DNA of 64,000 nt from Pochonia chlamydosporia 170 (Eukaryota; Ascomycota; Sordariomycetes; Hypocreales; Clavicipitaceae): contig NW_019154043.1 in assembly GCF_001653235.2 (NCBI RefSeq), positions 186,001 to 250,000 of the forward strand, given 5' to 3'. The notes beneath the pieces were generated by a model. It was not told where the DNA came from. It worked only from the letters and a program-made list of their open reading frames with translations, and did no database searches. Numbering within the stretch: the stretch's first letter is position 1; the number at the start of each line of letters is the position of its first letter. A program made the translations under genes and the position numbers. This document shows, piece after piece, positions 54,710 to 64,000 of this stretch.

Positions 54710-55929
54710 GATGGGAAAGAAGAAAGAAAAAGAAGAAATTAAATTCACGTTGCTGTCTTCCTGTGACTTCAGTTTTCTGCTTCCTCCTGTTTTCCAAGGG
54801 CAGATGTGTGGTTGTAAGAAGTTTGAGATGCGCATAAACGCACTACTGAGAGACGACTTATAAAGAGCCCCACTTACCCCGTGCCCTCTCCTTCAAGTGA
54901 GCAGCCGTTCACCGGCTTGCGGCGGGCCTATTTCGGAATTTAGCCGTTGCCCATAGGTTGGCTCAGGTGCAATCAAGATCCACTTTCGGCTGTCGAATTG
55001 TCAAAGCCGGGGAAGGAGAGATCCAAGGGCGTCAATGGCAGGTAATGTCAATGTCTTGTCATCAAATATCAGCACTAGGGTCAGTGTGAGGCTTCGGGAA
55101 TAGACACGGCCATCTTGTATGCATCAGCATCGGTTTTCGGTTTTGAATATGGCCTTTGCTTCGTAATATGCATCGAGTGTTGGCCAACACGCAGCCAATG
55201 CGACTACTTTGTCGCATCTGGTGCGGAGGCGGAGCTAGTGGGCCGCCTCGGTCCAGAAGCGAAACAAATTTGACGAGACTTGATGGCCGGAGCGGGGTGC
55301 CGAGTGTTTGTTTACATAAAGACCACTTCTTTCATATATCCGACCTCGGACTGAGGACTGTGTGGGCGATGTGCATCTCACTGGTGAGCACCCGTAAATG
55401 TCTGTGAAGTGGATAAATGCTGCTGGTCGAATCTCTGTCAGCTACCTGCTGGGTCTCCAAGCATTTGGTAGTATCTATTTTTATTGTATTTGTGTAACAT
55501 ATCTGGTACAAAGTACGGAGTAGCATTCATCTAATTGATCAATGATGCATGAGTACAAATGCCCAGCCTGCCATTTCCCTTTCCCATGGTTGGCTGTTCC
55601 TTCCAAAATTCCGCGCCAGTTGCAAGACCCGGATGCCTGCATCCCGCCGGCGCCTTCCCTCAGAGACCGAGAGTGGGGCGAGTCCCGGAAACACCAACCA
55701 GCAATGTCGATTTCCTCGCCCTCTTCCGACGATCAAGCTACAGGGTACCTCATGAACCTCAAAAAGTTGATTCACACAACACTCTGGTGCGAACGCTGCC
55801 TAGAGTGAGAAACCAAATCTATGGGATGTCCATGACACGTGTCAGTCAGGTGGGCTGCTTTTTTTGACTGTATTTTGAGTATTTCAAGTATATGCCGTTC
55901 ATTCGTTCCTTAACATCCTGTGGGTGCCT
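54710..55929. other. Intergenic region with the pyruvate decarboxylase promoter
   Basis: About 1.2 kb. The part next to 54709 is the decarboxylase leader and promoter (purine-rich on the plus strand). The frames at about 55540-55870 overlap each other and look random. Confidence 0.35.
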
Positions 55930-57099
55930 TCACTTTATGACCGCCGGTGCAGAAACACCTCCAAATGTCTTTGCTGTCCGTGGGATAAAACCACCGTGGT
56001 TTCCAATTGGACCAGTTCTCATTATCGGAACTATCCGGCTCCTCAGAGAAGTACCGCGAGGCGGACAAAGGGTAGAAAGCGCCACAGATAAGTCGTAGCG
56101 ACGGCCCAGAGCTCCAATGCGAAGGCGCTCGTCGGGGGTACAATGCGATGGTGCTGTCGGTGCTGCTGGGACCCTTTTGTTCAGTCTGCATCGAGTAACA
56201 TGTTTTTGTTTCTCTTGAAGGTCACCTGGTTTCTCAAATTCGTTGTATGCTGTATTCGACGCCTCTTCTGGTGTCGCCTCCGCGAAATTAAGGCCTCCCT
56301 CTTCTCGATCGACATTGAAGAACACGACGAAATTGTTGGAGTCGTTGTTTGCCCAATACTCTTGTCCGTTGACACAATACCGAATACAAAACTCCAAGGT
56401 GTTGTTCCCCAGCCGACAATAATCCGAAATCGGGATGGAAAATACAAAGGAATCTCGAGCACTGTTTCTGTCTGTCTGCCTGACAGGATACACGTACTCA
56501 GCAGCAATATCAGACTGAGTCGTCCAGCCGTCCAACGTGAAACGGCAAAAAACGTGCTTCTGAAAGGCCAAGTTCTTGACAGTAACAACTCCAATTGCCG
56601 ACATTGTCTCCCTGGAAATGCGGATGTTTCTGAATTGTATGACAGGCTCCTCCACTTGCGACTGTTTATAATTGTTCAAGATACAATTATTGCCTTCAAA
56701 ACGACGGATGAGGTGCGGCGATGAGTCTGTCACAGTCACCGAGAGATGCTGGCTGACAACACTGAGGCTGTTGGGGGTATCTTGGTTCGCAGCCTCGGGG
56801 CAATCGGATTTCCGGAATACTCTGACGTGCTCGAGGTCATCTTTAAATCGTACAAGCTTTTTGGCTGTGCAAATGGCAGTAGCGGCAGCTTTCATTGCGG
56901 GCTTGCGAGGTGAAGTGCGGATCCCGCTGGAAGCAGGCTTATTGAGCGGCAAGCTCCTTTCAGTGCGGAGTTTCCCATCATACTTGTGCTATGATACCGT
57001 TAGTCTTCGAACCTCCACTTGATGGGCTTCCCTTACCTGGGTTCCGTTTGCTTTGCCCGTCACTTGTGCTAGTTGTGAACTAGGTTGTGTGTATGGCAT
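55930..57099 (-). CDS. CBM21-domain protein, probable protein phosphatase 1 regulatory subunit
   Basis: Two exons on the minus strand, 57099-57037 and 56988-55930, with a 48-nt intron; 373 aa. The motif KLVRF at residues 65-69 fits the RVxF class of PP1-docking sites. The CBM21 domain (about 140-250) shows VIQFRNIRISRETMSAIGVVTVKNLAFQKHVFCRFTLDGW in part and closes with YCVNGQEYWANNDSNNFVVFF. Proteins with this pairing (yeast Gac1, animal glycogen-targeting subunits) bring the phosphatase to glycogen and favour glycogen synthesis. The C-terminal 100 residues are basic and lack a domain. Some homologues are much longer. Confidence 0.88.
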
Positions 57100-59554
57100 T
57101 GCAGAGAAAAAGAGTTATGGTGATATTGATCCTTCAATAGTAGGATGTATGGTATGTATGGTGATTTGCCAATGTTATATATGTGGTGAAGGAAGTCATT
57201 GTGCAGTCAACTAAATGACCACGCCGTGCAGCCGAATCTGAGGTCTGTTGGGGACAGCCTCTGTTTTATCGCCCCCAGTACGAGGACAAATCCTACACAA
57301 CCGTCCTGCGGCTAACAAGATTCCCAATCTGATAGCCAATTGTTTTGGCCATTCACAACGTCCACACATATCCGTTGGCCGATATCCCAACTCTAATTTG
57401 GCACACGGAAAAGTCGTAGCATTCCCGTCGAGAATCTTGCTAGTCTGCCAATCTGTGGCGCTGGCCAACACTAATGACTGGGCGCCACAAGGGGACATCA
57501 TGACATTATCACCCCACCGCGCTTGAAGTTTGATGGCCTGACACCTATCTCCCACGGTATTTTACGGTAGCATTGGCATCTCTGTAATGGCTGAGCTGAC
57601 ATGGCTGGGTGAAATGGCTTGGCAGAGTGTTCCCGTCTTCCGCACCTGCTCCCACTTAGCGGAAGACACAGTTTGCCTCCAGAAGTATCGTGATTGTGAT
57701 TATGATTTGAACTGGAAAATTCTAAATGAATAAATATATAATGCATCTTGAAGCGGTCTGTAATCAGGTGAAAAATGCCAAGACTTTAAGTGATACAACT
57801 CTTACACAAACAATTGTACGTGTTTACTTTCAATGGCAATCGACACCTTGAACAAGACTAACCTGCTCCAGACACAATGAACAACAAAAATCTCTACAAC
57901 AACAAATTGAGCACAAACAGCCAAACAGCCGCTCAAGCTCACACAACTACAAAGCAAAAAGCAACCTCGGAGAATGGCTGCCGAAAAACAGATGGGGCAC
58001 GCACCCCAAGAAGCCATGCCTATGCATTGGCCATGACATGCACGGAGGGCTGGCAGCCCAGAAGCCAGCATGAGGCGCATTTCAGCATGGAGGACATGAA
58101 ACATCGGCTGCATAGCGTGATGTGCAGTATGACGGAGGCACCAGGGTTTACTGAAGAGAAGAAGTTGACAAAGGGGTGACCGAGAATGAATTGGAGGGGC
58201 GGGCATCTGGACGGCGTTCAATTGGAATTACACGGAGGACGGACTCAAAATGGAGGTTGGGGTTCACTTTGGCGCTGGACGCGTTTTCCGCCAGCCCAGT
58301 GCAACACAGGCGTTATTAGCACAAAATAGGAAATTGCTACACATCTACATCATTTTCCATTCATTCTTTGTAAACTGTTACAAATTTGTCTCGCAACCCG
58401 AGTCAACTAGGTTTGCCGGCTCCAACGGATGAAAGCGGAGCTCCCCGGGAAGCTTAGGGTTCGGCGGACCAGCCGGATCGCCCATGGGCAGATTGAAAAG
58501 ATGGCTTGGAATGGGAGACTAAAACTCGATTGATGCATCTTTCGACCAAGGCGTCAGTTCTACGGCCAAGCCTCGATAGATTGCAAAGTGGGACATTGGG
58601 CGTTGCCGCACGTGTTGCCCTTACACCAATGACCCTGGTGTTGACGGTACGCATGGCATGGGCAACGCCATTGTATCATCGTCAGTCGATGAGCCCTGGC
58701 GTGGCCGACCGGTGGCGCTGCAATCTTTTCCACGCGGTAATTGGATGCTAGTGAGGTGAACTTCCTGATGAAGAACCATGTTCTTCGGCTAGTTTGCACT
58801 AGGGGATGGGTTGGACTAGGATGAGCTGCGGAGATTGGTTCGTTTGCCGCTCGGACCTATAGATTGTGAAAATTGTTAGAGTAAGTTTTGCGTCTAACAG
58901 CTATTGAAAGATTTTAAAAGACGATTCTAGAGACCTTTTCTTGAGTACCTGTCTGTCTCTTGTGGCAGCTGTGTCGTAAGGTAGCATTTGGTTACGAGAT
59001 GAGTGGTCACGTCAACATTACGCGGATGTCAACGCCACTTGGTGCTTGTCCACTCACTTTTGTTGGGCTTGAATTGATCACATGAGCTTTGCGATGGAAT
59101 AGGCGAAAAGTTAAAGTCAGGTTTGGTGTGAATTGAAATGATGCCACAGGTTGCCATCTGAGAGTATAATGTCGAAGTGAACAGCTGATATGGTTTCCGA
59201 GCTATGTCCGGCAGAGGGCTACTTGAAGACGAACTCGTGATATTGACATGAAGTTAAGTTTGAGGATGGACGCCTTTAAAGAAGTGATGCGAATGGAAAA
59301 CTGATACCGTGTCTCAGGGAGAGCCTGTGCCAACATTGAGTGAAGATGAAGAACACGAGGTGCAACGCAATGTTGAGACCTGGCTCATCTGAGGCCATCT
59401 GTTGGTGTTAGAGACTGACTTTTTGGACTAGAAGTATAACAACGGCCCATTAAACATTAGGAACGAAATATACGACTCAAATCCATTACTAGTCTACCTA
59501 TTATCCCTCACATCATAGCCCCAGCTTCGAGTAGAGCATGAAATATGTCCCTGT
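57100..59554. other. Gene-poor region of about 2.45 kb
   Basis: It contains the CBM21 gene promoter and the 3' end of the MDR gene. Overlapping frames of 60-140 codons on both strands have no family features. I see no repeat or RNA gene. Confidence 0.35.
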
Positions 59555-60520
59555 CTATGTCAAAACAACTATTTTCCCGCCGGCCGTGTTATTGTCCATA
59601 GTCCGATGAGCTTCCACGATATCATCCATCTTAAAAACCTTGCCAATCTGGACACTTAGCTTCCCGTCCTTGATCTGCTGCGCAAGCTTTTCCAGTGGCG
59701 TGGCCGCAAACTCCTCCTGGCCGCCGCTGTAAGCCGTCAAATTAACACCAGTTGGTATGGAGGCCATTGGCGAAAAGTCACTGAAAGTCCATTGTCCCCC
59801 AACGATGCCCACCATACAAACAGATCCACCTCGCTTCACACACAAAAGTGAGTCCTTGAGCGTTGTTGTCCCGATGAGATCCAGCACCTTGTCAAATTTC
59901 TTCGACACGATCTTGGCAATGTCCCCGTCGTCAATTATTACCTCATCGGCGCCGTTGCGCAGTAATAGAGTTTCGCTTTCCTTCTTCCGAGTAGTTGCCG
60001 CTACGTAACAACCGAGATCCTTGGCTATCGCAGCGGCAGCCAAACCCACGGAGGTCGTGCCGCCACGAATGAGTACACGATCGCTCTTGGACAGCCGCAA
60101 TGCGATGAACAAGGAGCCCCACGCCGTCTGCAGCATCTCAGGAATAGCACCGAGCGTTTCCCAAGGAAGCTCAGTCTCAATTTTCTGGACGTTTTGCACG
60201 GGTACACAAGTGTACTCTGCATATCCGCCGTCAAAATCCCGGCCCAAGCCTCCCATTGCAGTGACGACGACGGCGCCTTTGGGGAGTTCGCCGCCCGGGC
60301 ATGCCTCAACTACACCCGAGGCTTCGATTCCGAGAACGCGGGGGAATGAGACATTGGGAGAGTGGCCTTGTCGTGTGAATAGCTCAGAGCGGTTAAGGCC
60401 GAAGGCTTTGATGCGGATGAGGACTTGACCGGGCTGTGGCGTTGGGATACGGCGTTCCTCTATCTTCAAGACCTCTGGGCCACCTGCTTCTCGAATGACA
60501 ACTGCTCTCATTGTAGCCAT
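59555..60520 (-). CDS. MDR-family quinone oxidoreductase-like protein
   Basis: Single exon, 321 aa. The N-terminal GroES-like domain has [17 protein letters not shown], typical of quinone oxidoreductases, and LGIEASGVV. Catalytic zinc ligands of alcohol dehydrogenases are absent. The NADPH site is [12 protein letters not shown] (about 150-160), and the C-terminus [22 protein letters not shown] is typical. It probably reduces quinones or activated alkenes with NADPH in the cytosol. Two ATGs three codons apart stand at the start. There is no reason to link it to the anthraquinone cluster, 26 kb away. Confidence 0.93.
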   Translation of the reverse strand: MATMRAVVIREAGGPEVLKIEERRIPTPQPGQVLIRIKAFGLNRSELFTRQGHSPNVSFPRVLGIEASGVVEACPGGELPKGAVVVTAMGGLGRDFDGGYAEYTCVPVQNVQKIETELPWETLGAIPEMLQTAWGSLFIALRLSKSDRVLIRGGTTSVGLAAAAIAKDLGCYVAATTRKKESETLLLRNGADEVIIDDGDIAKIVSKKFDKVLDLIGTTTLKDSLLCVKRGGSVCMVGIVGGQWTFSDFSPMASIPTGVNLTAYSGGQEEFAATPLEKLAQQIKDGKLSVQIGKVFKMDDIVEAHRTMDNNTAGGKIVVLT

Positions 60521-61413
60521 GGCGATGGTTTACAATCGTCGAAATTTGTAGGGGACTATGGTGGTAGTGGTCTGTATTCACGGCCGAGGTTTAATATATT
60601 ATCCCTCTAGATTGAAGCTGCTGTTTTATTCTCAGGCTCTTCGGCATTTGAAGCACTCGTTGACGTCAATAGGGCGCGATGTCATTCCCTGACCAGGGAG
60701 ATGGGCGATACTGGGACATGGAGTTTATGCGCTGACAAATGGTGTGTCATTTAAACTTTCTGGTGCTCTTGAAAAGCCGCTCTCCGCGTTTCCCTTGCCG
60801 GCATCTGGTTCCCGCAGTGGGACCGTACTGGACTTTCGGATACATTAAGTTCAAACGAAGATAGAGGGTGAATTGGTAAGCGGCCTAAGTGCGGCTTTCA
60901 TTAGCCGTCACTGTTGTAATTATTATTCGACCTATTGCCCTTATTATATAAGTTGAAAGAATCGGCGGTTCGGGTGGGATGGGTGCACGTCGCGTGATTC
61001 TGGGTTTGGTAAGGAGAAGTAGCTCTACGGATATATCGGAGTTTGATCTAGACATGATGGTGAGCGCAGCTACCGATTGGAAGCTTGAGATACTGTCGTC
61101 GTCGAAACGATGCACTCCTGGCAAAGTTCTTGATCGTTTCCAATACAGTTGTCTGCCCAACGAGCTGAAAGAGATTCACCCGAAGAAGAGATGTCCCGAG
61201 AACCTAACTTTTTGTTCTCCTCATCAAACGACCAACTGGTGGTTGCCTGATTCCGGCAGCGTATATGTAACCTGGTTGGACAATGCTGGCGCAGGGCTCC
61301 ACAAATTTACAACCCAAAGAGTCAATCGCCTTCTGGATGTCTTCCAACTCACACAATTCCTTTCACACCTCAATCACCATTTCCTGCTCTTGCCAATTTG
61401 ACCACTGAACACC
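60521..61413. other. Intergenic region
   Basis: About 890 bp. The last 100 bp before 61414 are rich in C and T with CAC/TTC words, like a leader of an expressed fungal gene. Confidence 0.35.
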
Positions 61414-61638
61414 ATGCTCAGCGTCGCAGATTACCAGGCAAAATTTGACGAGATCTCGGCCATCCGTCAGGCCGCCAAGTCAGATTTCTCCATTTCGAAT
61501 GCTAGGAAGCGAGAGATAGCCGAGGAGTACGCCGCCGCAGCCAAGGATCTGCGGGATGCTTCTGCAGCAGTCATGGCCGCCGCCGCCCAGAAATCTTCTG
61601 CTACCAAACCTGCCGCACAGCCAGCAGACAGCAGTTGA
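61414..61638 (+). CDS. Small alanine-rich protein of unknown function
   Basis: Single exon, 74 aa, starting MLSVADYQAKFDEISAIRQ. The sequence is alanine- and charge-rich, with a helix or short coiled coil over most of its length and a Pro/Ala/Ser tail. There is no signal peptide or membrane segment. The start context (ACACC-ATG) and the pyrimidine-rich leader favour a real gene. The family is not recognised. Confidence 0.5.
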   Translation: MLSVADYQAKFDEISAIRQAAKSDFSISNARKREIAEEYAAAAKDLRDASAAVMAAAAQKSSATKPAAQPADSS

Positions 61639-64000
61639 GAAGACATCTCTTATGCGTCTAGAATGCTCGCAACATACAAATTGTTCGTTTTTAGTTCGGT
61701 GATGTTTCTTGAAGCAGGCTTCTGGAACCCACCATGCTTAAACCGAACAGCAAGCACGGAGGAAAGGCTCAACGAAATAGAAAGATGGCCCAACTATGCT
61801 AAGCACCTCATTACCTATGTCAACATCATCCGTGGAATTGATAACTCGATGAGCCGACAAGTCTACCTCTTGGCGTACCCTTTGTGGAACTCATTCAAGG
61901 CGGTAGTGCGCTTTCTGGGGTGCGCATGTCAAAGAAGCCAAGTGTTTCTCTCTTCACCCTCCAGGAGCAGACGATCTAAATACCATCGTAGCGACACTTC
62001 ACAGAGTTACTTGGGTTTGGGAGTGTCTGGCTCATCAATACTACGTGCATTGTTATAGGAGAAACACAAAACACACGGAAACACTTAAACCCCCCCGAGA
62101 TAGCTCCTAGTACTTAGTCTCAAGCAATATCAAGAGTACTGCGTATAATCTTATACAAACTGTAGTGACTGTACTAAATACCAGATTCATCTCTAACCCA
62201 TTCCCCAAGTGCAACCTAACGGCTCGTGAACTGCCACCTTGTTTTTGTTACCATCAACTATGTCTATGGTAGCTTGGGAGGCGCTGATCCCCTGCGCTGA
62301 TCCCTCTGCCAGGTCATGTAGCGCGAGCACAATCGGGCAAAGCTATTACCAATATTTACTTCCCAATGCTAGAGACTCACCGTCTATATCCTGTGTGTGG
62401 GCATGCTAGACTTCCCACCAACTGACACAATCTGAACTCGTAACACCAATCGTCTCCTTGCTATTGTCTTTCTCGTTGATGTTTCTTACATTTATATATG
62501 TTTTGTATTGCTCGCACGCGTGGACCATTTTATTTCTGGCCCTATAATGTACCAACGTAGCACATGTATATGTTGTTATGGACCCTTGGGTCTGCTGGCT
62601 GAGGATTGACGAGGACTCATGGTTGACCGCTAAGTAGTAGCATAAAGATGGGTTACAAGGGGATACAAACAGAACTCCACAGCTAAACTGTAGTGGTTTA
62701 TCGCTCGATTTGACAAGTGAATCACATAATGTCTGCTAAATATTGGTGGCCCCTCTTAATACTCTGATACCGGGCCTTCCTGCCAAGTTGTTGGGGCTCA
62801 TCTAGACTTCTGTGCACAGAAATCGGAACCCTTCATCCTTGGACTCCGCAGCAGGCATGACAGATCATTTTGGCGCTGTGAGTAATAATCCCTGCCTTGC
62901 CTTAGCTTCTTAGGGGTTAGTGTTTGCGTACAAACTAATGTTGTTGCTATTAAGCTAACGCACGCATTAAACCACGTATATCCCCGAACAATATGGTGCC
63001 ATGTGCGCCCGCATTGCCTGCAAGGACCCTACTAGCCTTGGTAGGAACTAACCCAACAGCGTCTAGTATCCAGGCTGTTGGAATTTGACAACAAGTATTG
63101 ACTTATGGGCTGAAAATTTGGGGACGTCTTATCCTTACTCTGAATGCGGTCTTTCCACCTTATTCAATGAGTTTTGGCTCGAGAATCCACTCATTGCTTG
63201 TCATGATTTGGAGTTGCCAGGCTAATATTCCCCCCATATTTCTGGGCTAAGCTCAGCCTTTCTCATGCCGCCAAAACAAAGCTTGGTATTAGTGACGCAA
63301 ATGCTTAAGCCAGCTCGTTCCTTTGAAGAAAAGCGGAAACGAAGGCCACGTGCTGAGACTCTGGCTGGGAGTCCTACTTCTGAGTTGGTTGTCTTATGGA
63401 GTTCCCCGCAACTCACAACACACTGCTGCTGTCACAAGGTATAATTAGTGTCAACATATTACTAGTGCGATAACTACACTGCCATTTGAATCGTTGAGTC
63501 CCAGTGCACAGCGGCACTACCCGTGAGGAGTTGGCACCATAACAGCTGAGGTCAACTGGCTTTTAGTACGCCGAACGGGTGGCTTGAAACAAAACGGTGC
63601 AGTTTGCACAACCACAAGATCTAAACGAAACTATTAGTTGATACGCATGACATCAACCCGGAGCAATTGCACCGCAAACCCTTATGAGGGATAGACAACA
63701 GATGAGGTTTGGTTCCCGCATCGTGTGGTTCAAGCCACGCGGGTAGAGCGGCCAAGTCATGGGAGCCAAAAAAAAAAAAAAAAAGCAAAAAAGAATGACG
63801 GACATAAAAGAACTACTGAGCAGGGCTGAAGTCATGAACCATGCGCCTGTTCCGTCTGGTTTAAGCCCAGTCAGGCCGCCCTCGATGTCTCAATTTGGGT
63901 GGATTGCGCTCAATTTGGCAACTAGCCCGCGAACTACCACGTTCTAGAGGTTCAATATTTTTGGTGGCGTGCGGCACGCTAGGCCCGGCACACGCAAATG
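61639..64000. other. Gene-poor right end of the window
   Basis: About 2.36 kb without supported genes. It contains an A-tract of about 17 bases near 63768-63784 followed by further A-rich sequence. No tRNA-like fold or repeat pair was recognised. Confidence 0.4.

Noticed and set aside
57802..58221. Overlapping frames of 100-139 codons on both strands
   Set aside because: They are mutually overlapping, with random composition and no start context or family motif.
63760..63800. A-rich tract as a retroposon tail
   Set aside because: No element body, target duplication or coding remnant is visible next to it.
1..64000. CRISPR arrays, rRNA or tRNA genes
   Set aside because: No regular repeats, no tRNA-like arm pattern with a T-loop motif and no rRNA sequence were noticed; a covariance-model scan would be decisive.

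Overview
The window is nuclear DNA of a filamentous ascomycete. Genes are monocistronic, introns are short (about 48-80 nt, GT-AG with one GC-AG), AT-rich spacers are long, and the gene families (non-reducing PKS, Zn2Cys6 factors, AflS-like coactivator, EthD, DUF1772) are typical of Pezizomycotina. A sordariomycete, perhaps hypocrealean, is my guess; nothing in the window fixes the genus.

Positions 1 to about 33,400 look like one polyketide gene cluster of the atrochrysone/emodin anthraquinone type. The core is a three-exon non-reducing PKS (SAT-KS-AT-PT-ACP, no thioesterase) divergent from a stand-alone metallo-beta-lactamase thioesterase, plus a divergent pair of an EthD-fold decarboxylase and a DUF1772 anthrone oxygenase. 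Together these should give emodin. Around them are an SDR of the tetrahydroxynaphthalene/versicolorin reductase type, an NmrA-like reductase and a SnoaL-like small protein. By analogy with monodictyphenone and cladofulvin pathways, these could deoxygenate emodin towards chrysophanol-type products. A secreted laccase-like multicopper oxidase is divergent from an MFS exporter, which suggests oxidation or coupling outside the cell. A secreted protein of unknown family and an atypical SDR follow.

The right part of the cluster (23.3-33.4 kb) is regulatory: two AflR-like Zn2Cys6 paralogues lie head to head across a 4.8 kb stretch without genes, followed by an AflS/MdpA-like coactivator. TCG-N5-CGR sites, the AflR-type target, occur upstream of the NmrA gene, between EthD and DUF1772, between PKS and thioesterase, and upstream of the second AflR paralogue.

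From 34 kb on the content is general genome: a broken ankyrin fragment, an aminoglycoside-phosphotransferase-like kinase, threonyl-tRNA synthetase (a housekeeping border), a CoA-transferase family III protein, a small cysteine-rich secreted protein, a P1B heavy-metal ATPase with a very cysteine-rich N-terminus, a cystathionine gamma-synthase-like enzyme with a suspicious early in-frame stop, a class I glutamine amidotransferase, pyruvate decarboxylase, a CBM21 protein-phosphatase-1 regulatory subunit, a quinone-oxidoreductase-like MDR protein and a small alanine-rich protein. I see no rRNA, tRNA, CRISPR array or intact transposon. All exon borders were worked out by eye from splice consensus and reading frame.
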